A stretch of 64,000 nucleotides of DNA. Source: Legionella micdadei. GTDB lineage: Bacteria; Pseudomonadota; Gammaproteobacteria; Legionellales; Legionellaceae. Position 1 is the stretch's first letter; the number at the start of each line of letters is the position of its first letter. Location: positions 983,001-1,047,000 of the forward strand of contig NZ_LN614830.1 of the NCBI RefSeq assembly GCF_000953635.1. The letters run 5' to 3'. Positions 18,673 through 29,497 of this stretch are shown here, in pieces. Below the pieces are notes generated by a model, which had not been told where the DNA came from, ran no database searches, and worked only from the letters and a program-made list of their open reading frames with translations. The position numbers and the translations under genes are program-made.

Positions 18673-21600
18673 ATGCCAAAACGTACTGATATCAAATCCA
18701 TCCTCATCCTCGGCGCAGGTCCTATCGTTATTGGTCAAGCATGTGAATTTGATTATTCAGGTACACAAGCAGTAAGGGCTTTAAAAGAAGAGGGTTATCG
18801 AGTCATCCTTGTAAATTCGAACCCAGCGACCATTATGACAGATCCCGAACTGGCTGATGCTACTTACATTGAGCCGGTGCAATGGCAAGAAGTAACTCGA
18901 ATCATTGAAAAAGAACGTCCGGATGCTTTATTGCCTACAATGGGAGGGCAGACTGCACTGAATTGTGCCTTAGATTTAGTGCGCGAGGGTGTTTTGGAAA
19001 AATATTCAGTGGAAATGATCGGTGCTACAAGAGAGGCAATTGACAGAGCTGAGGATCGTGACAAATTCCGCCAACTCATGAAAAAAATTGGTTTAGAAAT
19101 GCCTCGCTCAGCAATAGCACACAGCTTGGAGGAAGCGTTTCAAGTCCAAGCACAGCTAGGTTTTCCTGCCATTATACGCCCCTCATTTACCATGGGCGGC
19201 AGTGGAGGCGGTATAGCTTATAACCGAGAAGAGTTCGAAGAAATTTGTACTCGCGGTTTGGATTTATCTCCCACAAGAGAATTACTCATTGATGAATCGG
19301 TATTGGGATGGAAAGAATTTGAGATGGAAGTCGTGCGCGATAAAAATGACAACTGTATTATTGTCTGCACGATCGAGAATTTCGACCCAATGGGAGTCCA
19401 CACAGGGGATTCCATTACAGTTGCCCCTGCTCAAACTTTAACGGATAAAGAATTCCAGCGTATGCGTGATGCTGCGATCAAGGTTTTGCGTGCAGTGGGG
19501 GTTGATACAGGCGGTTCGAATGTCCAGTTTGCCATTAATCCCGAAGATGGCCGTATGCTTGTCGTGGAGATGAATCCACGGGTATCAAGAAGTTCTGCTT
19601 TAGCTTCCAAGGCGACTGGCTTTCCTATTGCTAAAGTGGCAGCAAAACTTGCTGTAGGATATACCTTGGATGAATTAGAAAATGAAATCACCGGGGGCAA
19701 AACACCAGCTTCGTTTGAGCCGAGTATCGATTATGTTGTGACCAAAATTCCTCGATTTAATTTTGATAAATTTCCTCAAACACCAAACACGCTCACTACG
19801 CAAATGAAATCAGTAGGTGAGGTAATGGCGATTGGTTCTAATTTCCAAGAGTCACTGCAAAAAGCTATTCGTGGTTTGGAAATCGGCCGATCTGGCTTAA
19901 ACCCGCTATTCAAAGAAGGAGAAGATATGGCACGATTACGTGGTCATCTCCTTGAACCAACTCCAGATCGATTGTGGTATATCGCTGATGCTTTCCGTCT
20001 TGATATGTCATTGGAAGAAATTCATCAGGAAACAAAAATTGATCCTTGGTTTCTCGCTCAAATTCAGGAGCTTGTCCTGATAGAGCGCGCTGTCACTGGG
20101 AAGTCAATACTTGAAATTAACGAAAACACCATGCAGCAGTTAAAGCGTCGCGGCTTTGCTGATGCGTTCCTAGCTAAATTATTTTATTGCAGCGAAGATC
20201 AAGTGAGAGCCCATCGCCTGAAATTAGGTGTGGTTCCGGTTTACAAGCGAATTGACTCTTGTGCTGGTGAATTCCCTAGCGATACAGCTTACCTTTATTC
20301 AACTTATCAAACTGCATGTGAAGCTCGACCAGATAAGGACAAAAAGAAAATCCTCATTTTGGGAGGTGGACCGAATCGCATTGGCCAAGGAATTGAATTC
20401 GATTATTGCTGTGTGCACGCAGCGATGGCTTTAAGGGAAGCGGGCTATCAGACTATTATGGTCAATTGTAATCCCGAAACGGTATCCACCGATTTTGATA
20501 CCTCTGATCGCCTTTATTTTGAACCGTTGACGCTGGAAGATGTTTTATCCATAGTGGCTGTTGAAAAGCCTGAAGGTGTGATTGTCCATTATGGTGGCCA
20601 AACGCCGCTTAAATTAGCTCGTCAACTGGAGGCAAATGGCGTTACCATTATCGGTACTTCCCCCGATGCAATCGATCAGGCAGAAGACAGGGAACGATTT
20701 CAGAAATTAGTCACTGAATTAAACCTCCATCAACCTGCAAATGGTACGGTGCGTAGTGAAGAGGAAGCCATAGAATTAGCCAAGCGAATTGGCTATCCAT
20801 TAGTTGTTAGGCCTTCTTATGTTTTGGGTGGGCGTGCTATGGAAGTGGTTTACCAAGAAGATGATTTAAGACACTATTTAGCGCATGCTGTAGAAGTTTC
20901 TAACGACTCTCCTGTTCTTTTAGATAAATTTTTGAATGATGCGATTGAAGTGGATATTGATGCAGTTTGTGATGGTGAAGAGGTCATGATTGGTGGAATC
21001 ATGGAGCACATTGAGCAAGCAGGCATCCATTCAGGGGATTCAGCTTGCACGCTGCCTCCCTTTAGTTTAAGTGTTGTAGTCCAACAAGATCTCATCGAAC
21101 AAATTCGACAAATGGCATTAAAACTGGGGGTAGTGGGATTAATTAATGCTCAGTTTGCAATCCAGGCAGATGACATCTATGTGTTGGAGGTAAACCCGCG
21201 TGCTTCGCGTACGGTTCCTTTTGTTTCCAAAGCAACGGGTCTTCCACTAGCAAAAATTGCTGCGCGTTGTAAAGTGGGTCAAAGTTTAAAACAACAGGGT
21301 TTAAGCCAGCACTATCCGATGCCTGCTTTTTATTCAATTAAATTGCCGGTTTTCCCGTTTATTAAATTTTCCGGGGTCGATTCAATTCTAGGTCCAGAAA
21401 TGAAATCAACTGGTGAAGTGATGGGGATTGCTAGGCGGTTTGGACAAGCTTATGCGAAGGCTCAGTTGGGCGCCAGTTGCAATATTGTCAAGAGAAGGCG
21501 GGCATTCGTATCTGTACGAGATGCAGATAAGACGAAAATTGGCGAAATAGCCAAGAGACTCATCCAGCTGGGTTTTGAGATTATAGCAACACGCGGAACA

Positions 21601-21879
21601 GCCTTGGCCCTTCAGGCTGCCGGTATAGATTGCCGGCGTGTGTTTAAGGTTGCGGAAGGACGACCCCATGTTGTCGACTTTATTAAGAACAACGAAATTG
21701 ATTTTATTGTGAATACAACGGAGGGAAAACAAGCTACAGCTGACTCATTTGCAATTAGGCGCAATGCATTGCAACATAAGGTTAGCTATACTACAACTTT
21801 ATCTGGTGCCGAAGCAGCTTGCTTGGCAATGAAATATGAAGACCGAGAAACGGTTACTCGATTACAAGATTTACACTAG
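18673..21879 (+). CDS. carB: Carbamoyl-phosphate synthase large subunit
   Basis: 1068 residues. Makes carbamoyl phosphate from bicarbonate, ammonia and two ATP for pyrimidines and arginine. Two homologous ATP-grasp halves are visible: each starts with a nucleotide/bicarbonate-fold segment ([20 protein letters not shown] and [19 protein letters not shown]) and holds ExNPR motifs ([28 protein letters not shown]). The C-terminal ~130 residues form the MGS-like allosteric domain. It lacks an adjacent carA; the small subunit must be encoded elsewhere. greA follows after eight bases, so both probably share a transcript. Confidence 0.96.
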   Translation: MPKRTDIKSILILGAGPIVIGQACEFDYSGTQAVRALKEEGYRVILVNSNPATIMTDPELADATYIEPVQWQEVTRIIEKERPDALLPTMGGQTALNCALDLVREGVLEKYSVEMIGATREAIDRAEDRDKFRQLMKKIGLEMPRSAIAHSLEEAFQVQAQLGFPAIIRPSFTMGGSGGGIAYNREEFEEICTRGLDLSPTRELLIDESVLGWKEFEMEVVRDKNDNCIIVCTIENFDPMGVHTGDSITVAPAQTLTDKEFQRMRDAAIKVLRAVGVDTGGSNVQFAINPEDGRMLVVEMNPRVSRSSALASKATGFPIAKVAAKLAVGYTLDELENEITGGKTPASFEPSIDYVVTKIPRFNFDKFPQTPNTLTTQMKSVGEVMAIGSNFQESLQKAIRGLEIGRSGLNPLFKEGEDMARLRGHLLEPTPDRLWYIADAFRLDMSLEEIHQETKIDPWFLAQIQELVLIERAVTGKSILEINENTMQQLKRRGFADAFLAKLFYCSEDQVRAHRLKLGVVPVYKRIDSCAGEFPSDTAYLYSTYQTACEARPDKDKKKILILGGGPNRIGQGIEFDYCCVHAAMALREAGYQTIMVNCNPETVSTDFDTSDRLYFEPLTLEDVLSIVAVEKPEGVIVHYGGQTPLKLARQLEANGVTIIGTSPDAIDQAEDRERFQKLVTELNLHQPANGTVRSEEEAIELAKRIGYPLVVRPSYVLGGRAMEVVYQEDDLRHYLAHAVEVSNDSPVLLDKFLNDAIEVDIDAVCDGEEVMIGGIMEHIEQAGIHSGDSACTLPPFSLSVVVQQDLIEQIRQMALKLGVVGLINAQFAIQADDIYVLEVNPRASRTVPFVSKATGLPLAKIAARCKVGQSLKQQGLSQHYPMPAFYSIKLPVFPFIKFSGVDSILGPEMKSTGEVMGIARRFGQAYAKAQLGASCNIVKRRRAFVSVRDADKTKIGEIAKRLIQLGFEIIATRGTALALQAAGIDCRRVFKVAEGRPHVVDFIKNNEIDFIVNTTEGKQATADSFAIRRNALQHKVSYTTTLSGAEAACLAMKYEDRETVTRLQDLH

Positions 21880-21887
21880 AGGTGGAT

Positions 21888-22376
21888 ATGCAAAAGCATC
21901 CTATGACAGTTCAAGGAGCAGAGGCGCTCAAAATGGAATTACATCGTTTAAAAACCGTTGAGCGCCCGCGCATTATCGAAGCCATTGCTACTGCCCGCGC
22001 GCATGGTGATTTAAAAGAAAATGCTGAGTATCATGCTGCACGTGAGCAACAAAGTTTCAACGAAGGTAGAATTCAAGAATTAGAGGCAAAATTGGCACAT
22101 TGCCAAGTAGTTGATATAAGCAAACTACCAAATAATGGCAAGGTTATCTTTGGTGCTTTTGTCAGTTTACTGCATGTGCAAACCAATATGGAGATTACTT
22201 ATCAGATTGTGGGTGAAGATGAAGCTGATATCAAAATAAACAAAATCTCCTATAGTTCACCGATTGGGCGTGCGCTCATTGGCAAGTTGGTCGAAGATGT
22301 CGTTACCGTAGAAACGCCAGGAGGGTTGGTAGAGTACGAGATTATTAATGTCGATTATATTCTACAAGAGGAATAA
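21888..22376 (+). CDS. greA: Transcription elongation factor GreA
   Basis: 162 residues. Rescues backtracked RNA polymerase by stimulating transcript cleavage in the secondary channel. The N-terminal coiled coil carries the acidic tip [20 protein letters not shown]; the C-terminal domain has IVGEDEADI and [11 protein letters not shown] choose the ATG giving [14 protein letters not shown], which lines up with E. coli GreA (MQAIPMTLRGAEKL), with AGAGGT just upstream; a GTG two codons earlier is possible. It is adjacent to carB, with which it is likely co-transcribed. Confidence 0.95.
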   Translation: MQKHPMTVQGAEALKMELHRLKTVERPRIIEAIATARAHGDLKENAEYHAAREQQSFNEGRIQELEAKLAHCQVVDISKLPNNGKVIFGAFVSLLHVQTNMEITYQIVGEDEADIKINKISYSSPIGRALIGKLVEDVVTVETPGGLVEYEIINVDYILQEE

Positions 22377-22400
22377 ACGCTCAAATTATTTTTTTAAATC

Positions 22401-22431
22401 AGTAGGTTGGGTCAAAACGGCCAAACCTACT
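22401..22431. repeat. REP-like hairpin after greA
   Basis: AGTAGGTTGGGTC and GGCCAAACCTACT form a 13-base stem (with two G-U pairs) around a 5-base loop, 25 bases after greA. No T tract follows, so a dispersed palindromic repeat is more likely than a simple terminator. Confidence 0.5.
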
Positions 22432-22470
22432 CCGCTAGTACAATGCTTCTTGGACATGCTCCTGGCAAAC

Positions 22471-22530
22471 TCAGCCCGAGCAGGAAACGGCCATATTTTA
22501 CATGTCTTGCGACAAAACCTTTATTCAAAT
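22471..22530 (+). repeat. Dispersed repeat, copy A
   Basis: This stretch shares a pattern with 53496-53556: TCAGCCC, four variable bases, CAGGAAACGG, ATATTT, then TCTTGCGA and AAAAC and a closing TCAAAT in the same order and nearly the same spacing. Both copies are intergenic, next to the 3' end of a gene. No coding potential is claimed. Confidence 0.6.
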
Positions 22531-22572
22531 TATGGGAACTCGAGCTATTATCACTCCAGGCTTGTACCTTAC

Positions 22573-23256
22573 TTAGGGAAGATAATAAAAGGGATTAGGC
22601 AGTTTAAACCCTCTTTGTGCGTAACCTCCTTGTAAATCGCTGTATTGATCCCCAATGGAGGCAATCACCGTATAGCCCTGGTTAGTAATTGATTTTCTTG
22701 CCTGCGATTTAAAAGGAATGATTGTTGGTTGGCTGTAGCTATCTGGGCGAAAATAAAGCCCCGCCCAGTGGTTATAGCCGGCACGTAAGAGATTTGTTCT
22801 CGTTGCTCTTAACATTGAAATAGGCCTGCCTGTCACAAAAAAGACAGCGACATGATGTTGGCGGGCATTATTGTAGAGAGACAGCATCGATTTAATGACT
22901 GGGGCATCAGCCGCCAAGAGGTTCTTCTGGACTTGGGCACTATCTGAATTAAAATGCCGTTTAGCCATTCTTGGGTAGTTACTTAAGCTTGTTTCATCGA
23001 TATCAAGAACAATTGCTAACTTCTTTTTTCTATTACCAAGCTGTTCATTGGCCGCTGCTTGCTTAAGAATATACTCTTGCGCCTGGGCAATCACACAAGC
23101 AAGTTCTTTTTGATAGGCGCCAGTGTCGTGATAAGCCTCAAGTTCTTTTTTTAGAATACTTAAGTTAAGTGGTTCAGCGAAAGACAGTGAAGTAAATAAA
23201 GCAAAACTTAAGGCAATGAACACTTGATTAATGAACCTAAAAGGTATTTTTTTCAT
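22573..23256 (-). CDS. Secreted HAD-superfamily acid phosphatase (class B-like)
   Basis: 227 residues with a signal peptide (MKKIPFRFINQVFIALSFAL, likely cleaved after SFA). The haloacid dehalogenase motif I is VLDIDETSLSN, motif II is FFVTGRP, and the motif IV region is SIGDQYSDLQGG. This combination fits the acid phosphatase class B / lipoprotein e(P4) group, though there is no lipobox cysteine here. It is expected to dephosphorylate small phosphate esters or nucleotides in the periplasm. It faces greA. The promoter must lie in the 285-base gap shared with sufR. Confidence 0.85.
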   Translation of the reverse strand: MKKIPFRFINQVFIALSFALFTSLSFAEPLNLSILKKELEAYHDTGAYQKELACVIAQAQEYILKQAAANEQLGNRKKKLAIVLDIDETSLSNYPRMAKRHFNSDSAQVQKNLLAADAPVIKSMLSLYNNARQHHVAVFFVTGRPISMLRATRTNLLRAGYNHWAGLYFRPDSYSQPTIIPFKSQARKSITNQGYTVIASIGDQYSDLQGGYAQRGFKLPNPFYYLP

Positions 23257-23426
23257 TGGTTATCCATTAAAAGAATTTAGCCGGCATTATAAGAGGAAAA
23301 ATCTGCCTGTCAATTGTACAATATGATTTCGTATTGTCTATAAATTGTAAACACGAAAATAACATCTGTTTCTACATTGAAATTGGATTCCAACTTAAAA
23401 ATAGGGTATCATTCGCCTTTTGCTTT

Positions 23427-23519
23427 AAATAGAACTAATTTGGTACTATATTACTAAATAGGACTAAAATAGTACTGATTAACCGGTCAATCGTAAATAA
23501 GACCGATTTAGTACTAGAT
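23427..23519 (+). promoter_or_regulatory. Three tandem palindromic operators upstream of sufR
   Basis: Three imperfect copies of a 25-base site start at 23427, 23456 and 23495. Each contains the sequence ATAG-ACTAATTTAGTACTAT or a close variant, a near-perfect 21-base palindrome. The core GACTAAAATAGTAC in copy 2 resembles sites of IscR/Rrf2-type regulators. The last copy ends about 22 bases before the sufR start. The simplest reading is autoregulation of the suf operon by the first gene's product. Confidence 0.65.
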
Positions 23520-23541
23520 AAATTGATCTGGGGGTGGTAGT

Positions 23542-24003
23542 ATGCTGCGCATCAGCAAATTGGCCGATTATGGAACAGTTGTGATGGTGTATTTGGCAAG
23601 ACGCGCACAAACTCTTTGTAATGCGCGTGATATTGCTTTGCATACACACCTCAGTATTCCGACAGTCAGCAAATTATTAAAACGGTTAACTGCTGCAGGA
23701 TTATTAACTTCAGTACGCGGTGTCAGTGGTGGTTATCGTCTGCAACGCCCCGCTTCTGAAATTTCTGTGACGCAAATAATCTCTGCACTAGAAGATCAGC
23801 TCGGGTTAACAGAATGTAGCTTGCATCCTAATGAATGCTCATTACAACAAGTGTGTCATGTTCAAGGTAACTGGCGATTAATAAGTCAGGCGATAGAAAC
23901 CGCACTTGATAGTGTGAGTCTGGAAGTGCTGGCAAAACCATCTCTCCCGACGGCAAACGTTGAGCGCATTAAGCAGTTAGCAAGTGGAGTGAGTCATGGC
24001 TAA
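23542..24003 (+). CDS. sufR: Rrf2-family SUF system regulator
   Basis: 153-residue winged-helix regulator of the Rrf2 family, of the type that heads SUF operons in many proteobacteria. The recognition helix region is [19 protein letters not shown] followed by the wing [13 protein letters not shown]. Three cysteines ([16 protein letters not shown]) occupy the place of the iron-sulfur ligands of IscR, so cluster sensing is expected. GGGGGTGG precedes the start. Its stop overlaps the sufB start. The name sufR is used in the sense of the proteobacterial Rrf2 regulator, not the cyanobacterial DeoR-type SufR. Confidence 0.88.
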   Translation: MLRISKLADYGTVVMVYLARRAQTLCNARDIALHTHLSIPTVSKLLKRLTAAGLLTSVRGVSGGYRLQRPASEISVTQIISALEDQLGLTECSLHPNECSLQQVCHVQGNWRLISQAIETALDSVSLEVLAKPSLPTANVERIKQLASGVSHG

Positions 24004-25444
24004 AAGCAGTGAGCAAATTAATTCTCTACTCGAAAGAGAATACCAACATGGTTTTGTAACCGACATTGAGGTGGAGACTTTTGAACCTGGTTTGAATGAA
24101 GAGGTCATCCGCCGTCTATCCGCAATAAAAGGTGAACCTGAATTCTTACTCGAATGGCGTTTAAATGCATTCAGGCACTGGCTAACTATGCCTCATCCGA
24201 ATTGGTCAAGTGTGCATTACCCGCCCATTGATTACCAAACTATTTCTTACTACTCTGCGCCAAAATCGAAGAAAGACGGACCTAAAAGCCTTGATGAAGT
24301 CGATCCAGAATTATTAAAAACGTATGAAAAACTGGGTATCCCGCTTAAAGAACAGGAACTGCTTGCTGGTGTGGCTGTTGATGCAGTGTTCGACAGTGTT
24401 TCAGTTGCAACGACCTTTAAAGCGAAATTGGCAGAAGTTGGCGTAATTTTCTGTTCTTTTTCTGAGGCTGTTCAAAAACACCCGGATTTAGTGCGCCAAT
24501 ACCTAGGTTCAGTCGTACCTTATCGCGATAATTTTTATGCAGCGCTTAATTCAGCTGTTTTTAGCGATGGTTCTTTTGTTTATGTGCCTAAAGGCGTGCG
24601 TTGTCCTATGGAACTATCTACTTACTTCCGCATCAATGCCGCTTCAACAGGACAGTTTGAACGCACTTTAATTATTGCAGACCGTGATAGCTATGTCTCT
24701 TATTTAGAAGGATGTACAGCGCCCATGCGAGATGAAAATCAATTGCATGCTGCTGTTGTTGAATTAGTTGCTCTTGATGGGGCGCAGATAAAATATTCAA
24801 CTGTGCAGAACTGGTACCCGGGGGATAAAGAAGGGAAAGGAGGAATTTATAACTTTGTAACCAAGCGCGGGGCTTGTCGTGGTAAACGCTCCAAAATCTC
24901 TTGGACACAAATTGAAACGGGTTCCGCGATTACCTGGAAGTACCCAAGCGTTATTTTGCAAGGGGATGATTCAGTTGGTGAGTTTTACTCTGTCGCATTA
25001 ACGAATAACTATCAACAGGCTGATACTGGCACTAAAATGATTCATTTGGGTAAAAATACCCGATCGACCATTATTTCCAAAGGAATTAGTGCTGGCCGAG
25101 CACACAATGCGTATCGTGGTTTAGTCCGCATCGCTCCCACCGCGGCTAATGCACGTAATTATACGCAATGTGATTCGATGTTGATGGGATCTCAATGTTC
25201 AGCACACACTTTTCCCTATATTGAGGTTAAAAATCCAACAGCACAGGTAGAGCATGAGGCAACCACCTCAAAAATCAGCGAAGAGCAATTATTTTATTGT
25301 CAGCAAAGGGGCATCGACATGGAAGATGCTGTGTCGATGATTGTGAATGGTTTTTGTAAGCAAGTATTGAAAGAATTACCTATGGAATTTGCAGTCGAGG
25401 CAACGAAGCTATTAGGTATCAGTTTGGAAGGGGCAGTAGGTTAA
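23996..25444 (+). CDS. sufB: Fe-S cluster assembly protein SufB
   Basis: 482 residues. Scaffold subunit of the SufBC2D complex on which iron-sulfur clusters are built from SufS sulfur. Conserved segments include [39 protein letters not shown], the parallel beta-helix body, and [20 protein letters not shown] near the C-terminus. It overlaps sufR by eight bases, and sufC begins one base after the stop. Confidence 0.96.
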   Translation: MAKSSEQINSLLEREYQHGFVTDIEVETFEPGLNEEVIRRLSAIKGEPEFLLEWRLNAFRHWLTMPHPNWSSVHYPPIDYQTISYYSAPKSKKDGPKSLDEVDPELLKTYEKLGIPLKEQELLAGVAVDAVFDSVSVATTFKAKLAEVGVIFCSFSEAVQKHPDLVRQYLGSVVPYRDNFYAALNSAVFSDGSFVYVPKGVRCPMELSTYFRINAASTGQFERTLIIADRDSYVSYLEGCTAPMRDENQLHAAVVELVALDGAQIKYSTVQNWYPGDKEGKGGIYNFVTKRGACRGKRSKISWTQIETGSAITWKYPSVILQGDDSVGEFYSVALTNNYQQADTGTKMIHLGKNTRSTIISKGISAGRAHNAYRGLVRIAPTAANARNYTQCDSMLMGSQCSAHTFPYIEVKNPTAQVEHEATTSKISEEQLFYCQQRGIDMEDAVSMIVNGFCKQVLKELPMEFAVEATKLLGISLEGAVG

Positions 25445-25445
25445 T

Positions 25446-26198
25446 ATGTTAAACATTAAACAATTAAGTGTCGCAATTAATGGGCAACCTATTTTAAAAG
25501 GCATTAACTTGGACGTTAAGCCAGGTGAAGTGCATGCCATTATGGGACCGAATGGCTCGGGTAAAAGTACTTTATCAAAAGTGTTGACTGGTCATCCTGC
25601 TTACGAAGTAACTCATGGCGAAATCAGCTATTTAGACCAAGATTTGTTGCCAATGGCGCCTGAAGAACGTGCGCGGGCAGGTATTTTTATGTCGTTTCAA
25701 TACCCCGTTGAAATTCCAGGGGTTACAAATATTAATTTTCTTAAAGCCTCAGTGAATGCTGTACGCAAAGGGCAAAATAAAAAGCCGCTTGATGCCATTG
25801 AATTTTTAAGTTTTATTCGCGAAAAATGCCAACTGTTGGATATGGATGAAAGCTTTTTATACCGCAGTATTAACGAAGGTTTTTCAGGTGGTGAGAAAAA
25901 GCGCAACGAAATTTTGCAGATGATTGCGCTTGAACCTAGACTAGCTATCCTTGATGAAACGGATTCTGGTTTGGACATCGATGCATTACGGATTATCTCC
26001 CAGGGCGTGAACACGATGCGCTCACCTGAGCGTGCGATTATTTTGGTGACCCACTATCAACGCTTGTTAGACTACATTGAGCCTGATTTTATTCATGTGT
26101 TAGCCGATGGACGAATCGTTAAGTCAGGAGATAAATCACTTGCTATTGAGTTGGAGAGAAAAGGGTATAGCTGGCTTGAGGAGACGGAGCAAGCATGA
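25446..26198 (+). CDS. sufC: Fe-S cluster assembly ATPase SufC
   Basis: 250-residue ABC-type ATPase that drives conformational change of SufB-SufD. Walker A is GPNGSGKST, the signature is [10 protein letters not shown] (the K-rich form typical of SufC), Walker B is [12 protein letters not shown], and the H-loop is [12 protein letters not shown]. There are no membrane segments. The stop overlaps the ATG of sufD (ATGA). Confidence 0.96.
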   Translation: MLNIKQLSVAINGQPILKGINLDVKPGEVHAIMGPNGSGKSTLSKVLTGHPAYEVTHGEISYLDQDLLPMAPEERARAGIFMSFQYPVEIPGVTNINFLKASVNAVRKGQNKKPLDAIEFLSFIREKCQLLDMDESFLYRSINEGFSGGEKKRNEILQMIALEPRLAILDETDSGLDIDALRIISQGVNTMRSPERAIILVTHYQRLLDYIEPDFIHVLADGRIVKSGDKSLAIELERKGYSWLEETEQA

Positions 26199-27463
26199 GC
26201 GATGTCATTGAGTTCTATCAGCAACAGGCTAAAGGATATTTTTCGACGATTCCTTGGTTAGCTAAGTTACAGGAAAAGGGATTGGCTGAGTTGCAACACT
26301 TTGGTTTTCCAACTCGTCATCAGGAAGATTGGAAATATACTCTGGTGGATTCGCTTCTTTCCCTGCGTTTTACTCAGCAACCCTCCAATCAAACAACACA
26401 GGTTAAGACAGGCATTAAATTGCCTTTAAATATTCACGTACTGGTGCAAAATGGCCAAGTCTTTAATGAAGCCATACCGATTAGCGATTTACCCCCCGGT
26501 GTTTTGATTGAATCGCTAGCTACTGCTTTGGAACAGCATCCTGATAAAATAAAGCCTTATTTAGGCCAAGCTTTGCATCATGAGCATGGTTTTCAGGCTT
26601 TAAATACAGCAATGTTACGGTGCGGTGTAATTGTTTATTTGCCTGCCGGAGTATGCATCGAAGATCCGATTATCCTTTCTCATTGGCAGGATCAAGAGAA
26701 TCAAGCGGTTCATAGTCGTTTTGTAATCATTGCCGGGGAAGGCAGTCAGGCAACGATTGTGGAGGACTACAGTGGCGTTGGGGCTGGTAATTATTTCACT
26801 AATACGGTCACTGAAGTGTTTGCTGCTAAGGATGCCAGATTGGCGCACTATAAAATTCAGCGGGAAGCGAAATCAGCTTACCACATTGGCCATCTGTCAG
26901 TGAAACAAGCAGGAGGCAGCCGATTCGAAAGCCATGCTTTGAACTTAGGGGGCAAGCTGGCGCGCAGCGACATTAGTCTACACTTACAAGAGGAACATGC
27001 GCGATGCTTGCTAAATGGTATCTATGTACCGACTGAAGGTCAACACATCGATCACCATACTGCTGTTCACCATCAGGTACCAAATTGCCAAAGCGAACAG
27101 GATTATAAAGGTATTTTAATGGGGCGCTCTCGAGCAGTTTTTAATGGCAAGGTAATCGTCGCTAAAGACGCGCAGCATACTCAAGCCCACCAGCAAAATA
27201 AAAACTTACTGTTGTCTGCGCAAGCCGAAATTGATACTAAACCGCAATTGGAAATTTTTGCTGATGATGTCATTTGCACGCATGGAGCAACAGTGGGGCA
27301 ATTGGATGAAGAAGCACTGTTTTATTTAGCAACGCGAGGCATAGGCCGTCGTGAAGCAAGCAGCTATCTAATTCATGCTTTTGCTGCCGATAATTTACGG
27401 CTTGTATCCAATCGCATTTTGGCTGATTGGATGGCTACTTTATTAAATGAGCAATTGGGGTAA
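26195..27463 (+). CDS. sufD: Fe-S cluster assembly protein SufD
   Basis: 422 residues, a paralogue and partner of SufB. The N-terminal helical part ([13 protein letters not shown]) is followed by the beta-helix with [13 protein letters not shown] and the conserved end segment [28 protein letters not shown], of which H (CTHGA) is thought to matter for cluster assembly. The length fits the E. coli protein (423). Confidence 0.95.
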   Translation: MSDVIEFYQQQAKGYFSTIPWLAKLQEKGLAELQHFGFPTRHQEDWKYTLVDSLLSLRFTQQPSNQTTQVKTGIKLPLNIHVLVQNGQVFNEAIPISDLPPGVLIESLATALEQHPDKIKPYLGQALHHEHGFQALNTAMLRCGVIVYLPAGVCIEDPIILSHWQDQENQAVHSRFVIIAGEGSQATIVEDYSGVGAGNYFTNTVTEVFAAKDARLAHYKIQREAKSAYHIGHLSVKQAGGSRFESHALNLGGKLARSDISLHLQEEHARCLLNGIYVPTEGQHIDHHTAVHHQVPNCQSEQDYKGILMGRSRAVFNGKVIVAKDAQHTQAHQQNKNLLLSAQAEIDTKPQLEIFADDVICTHGATVGQLDEEALFYLATRGIGRREASSYLIHAFAADNLRLVSNRILADWMATLLNEQLG

Positions 27464-27468
27464 AAAAG

Positions 27469-28713
27469 ATGAATACCGTTACAGCCTTAATTGACACGTT
27501 AAATATCGAGGCGATTCGCCGCGATTTTCCAGTGCTTAATCAGAAGATAAATGATTACCCACTGACTTATTTAGATAATGCCGCGACTACGCAGAAACCA
27601 CAAGCCGTGATTGATGCTATAACGCATTATTATTCCCATGATAACTCAAATGTACATCGTGGCGTACATACTTTAAGCATGCGTGCTACACAACAATATG
27701 AAGCTGCGCGAAATAAAGTTCAGCGGTTTATTCACGCTAATTCGGCAAGGGAGTGTATTTTTGTTCGTGGCACAACCGAAGGCATTAATTTAGTTGCCCA
27801 AAGCTTCGTGGCACCAAGAATTCTACCCGGTGAAGAGATTCTCATTACTCACATGGAGCACCACTCGAATATTGTGCCATGGCAAATGGTGTGTAAAAAA
27901 ACAGGTGCCCGCTTAAAAGTTGCTCCTATTTCTCTTGACGGTGACGTGCTGTTAGATGAGTTTGAAAGAAGTTTGAATGAGAACACAAAGTTTGTTGCCA
28001 TTTCCTATGCATCCAATGCCTTGGGAACAATAAATCCAGTGAAACAAATGATTGAAATGGCGCATGCCTACGGGGCATTGGTGCTCTTAGATGGCGCACA
28101 GGCAACAGCACATTTGCCCGTTGATGTCCAGGATTTAGATTGTGATTTTTATGCGTTTTCAGGCCATAAAATGTATGGGCCGACCGGTATTGGTATTTTA
28201 TGGGGTAGAGAATCGCTATTGGATGATATGATGCCTTACCAGGGGGGGGGTGAGATGATCAATTACGTAACCCTTGAGGCCACTGAATATGCTTCGTTAC
28301 CCCACAAATTTGAAGCGGGAACACCTAATATTGCAGGGGCAATTGGGTTAAGTGCGGCTATGGATTATCTTTGGTCTTTAGACATGGAAGCCATTTCAGC
28401 TTATGAAGATCGATTACTTGATTATGCTACGGAAGCAATTAAATCAGTTAAAGGATTTAATATCGTTGGCACAGCAAAGAAAAAAGTGCCTATTGTTTCG
28501 TTTGTACATGGCAAAATCCATGCGCACGATATCGGTACTATTTTAGATAGTGCAGGAATCGCGATTCGTAGCGGCCACCATTGTGCGATGCCATTAATGG
28601 ACTTTTTGGATGTGGCTGCCACAGCGCGAATTTCGATGTCTTTTTATAATACGACGGAAGAAATTGATCGTTGCGTCCAAGCATTACACAGGGTAAAAGA
28701 GGTATTTGCATGA
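27469..28713 (+). CDS. sufS: Cysteine desulfurase SufS
   Basis: 414-residue pyridoxal-phosphate enzyme that takes sulfur from cysteine as a persulfide. The PLP lysine lies in FYAFSGHKMYGPTG and the catalytic cysteine in IRSGHHCAMPLM. The start TYLDNAATTQKPQAVID is typical of group II desulfurases. SufE, the usual sulfur acceptor, is not in the operon; SufU, encoded next, can fill that role in other bacteria. AAAAAAG precedes the start. Confidence 0.95.
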   Translation: MNTVTALIDTLNIEAIRRDFPVLNQKINDYPLTYLDNAATTQKPQAVIDAITHYYSHDNSNVHRGVHTLSMRATQQYEAARNKVQRFIHANSARECIFVRGTTEGINLVAQSFVAPRILPGEEILITHMEHHSNIVPWQMVCKKTGARLKVAPISLDGDVLLDEFERSLNENTKFVAISYASNALGTINPVKQMIEMAHAYGALVLLDGAQATAHLPVDVQDLDCDFYAFSGHKMYGPTGIGILWGRESLLDDMMPYQGGGEMINYVTLEATEYASLPHKFEAGTPNIAGAIGLSAAMDYLWSLDMEAISAYEDRLLDYATEAIKSVKGFNIVGTAKKKVPIVSFVHGKIHAHDIGTILDSAGIAIRSGHHCAMPLMDFLDVAATARISMSFYNTTEEIDRCVQALHRVKEVFA

Positions 28714-29156
28714 TGGAGTTACGTGAGCTGTATCAAGAAATCATTATTGATCATAATCGAAATCCTCGAAATCATCATACCATGGCAGATGCAACTGCAG
28801 AGGCTAAAGGGTTTAACCCGTTGTGCGGCGATAAGTTAACCGTTTATTTAAAGGTAAAGGACAGTAAAATCACTGACATCAGTTTTCTTGGTTGTGGTTG
28901 TGCTATTTCTCAGGCCTCTGCTTCGCTCATGACGGAAGCTTTGTGTGGTAAGACAGTGCAAGAGGCACACGAGCTATTTAATCGCTTTCATACTATGCTC
29001 ACCAGTGATGATGAGTCGCAAGAGTTCGCTTTAGACAAGCTTGCTGTTCTTGCGGGAGTCAAAGCTTACCCAGCGCGGGTTAAATGCGCTACCTTAGCGT
29101 GGCATACCTTGGAAGCTGCACTGAAGAAAGAGACAGTCACTGTTAGCACGGAGTAA
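28710..29156 (+). CDS. sufU: SufU-type scaffold / sulfur acceptor
   Basis: 148 residues, NifU/IscU-like. The three ligand cysteines are in NPLCGDKL, SFLGCGCAISQAS and RVKCATLAWHTL; the insertion before the last one is characteristic of SufU rather than IscU. SufU can act as a zinc-dependent sulfur acceptor for SufS. I choose the ATG overlapping the sufS stop (ATGA); a frame opening 39 bases upstream lies inside sufS and has no similarity. Confidence 0.92.
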   Translation: MMELRELYQEIIIDHNRNPRNHHTMADATAEAKGFNPLCGDKLTVYLKVKDSKITDISFLGCGCAISQASASLMTEALCGKTVQEAHELFNRFHTMLTSDDESQEFALDKLAVLAGVKAYPARVKCATLAWHTLEAALKKETVTVSTE

Positions 29157-29161
29157 TTATT

Positions 29162-29497
29162 ATGTTTGGCTTGAAAAAGAAACAGGATAATGAAACTTTA
29201 AAAAACAGTGTGATTGCAGCACTTAGGACGGTATTTGACCCTGAAATTCCAGTTAACATTTATGACTTGGGTCTTATTTATGATATTGCAATCAATGAAG
29301 AGAAGCATGTCCACGTTCAAATGACTCTGACCACTCCTGGTTGTCCTGTAGCACAGACATTTCCAGGTACTGTAGAGCAGGCGGTTAACCAAGTTGAAGG
29401 GGTGAGTGACTGTACAGTGGAATTAGTTTGGGATCCGCCCTGGAGCCAAGAACGAATGACAGAAGCAGCACGCCTTGAACTGGGGATTTTTTATTGA
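29162..29497 (+). CDS. sufT: SufT / MIP18-family Fe-S assembly protein
   Basis: 111 residues, DUF59 (PaaD/MIP18) family. It has the conserved DPEIPVNIYDLGLIY and MTLTTPGCPVAQ, where the cysteine is the reactive residue of the family. SufT proteins help mature iron-sulfur proteins under high demand. Located in the suf operon; its stop codon overlaps the ATG of epmA by one base. Confidence 0.92.
   Translation: MFGLKKKQDNETLKNSVIAALRTVFDPEIPVNIYDLGLIYDIAINEEKHVHVQMTLTTPGCPVAQTFPGTVEQAVNQVEGVSDCTVELVWDPPWSQERMTEAARLELGIFY

Noticed and set aside
22348..22635. 95-codon frame between greA and the phosphatase
   Set aside because: Overlaps greA, the hairpin and a dispersed repeat, and reads into the convergent gene; nothing protein-like in it.
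23257..23426. Further operator copies upstream of the three suf sites
   Set aside because: An ACAATA...TATTGT inverted repeat is present but does not match the operator consensus and may be chance in AT-rich DNA.
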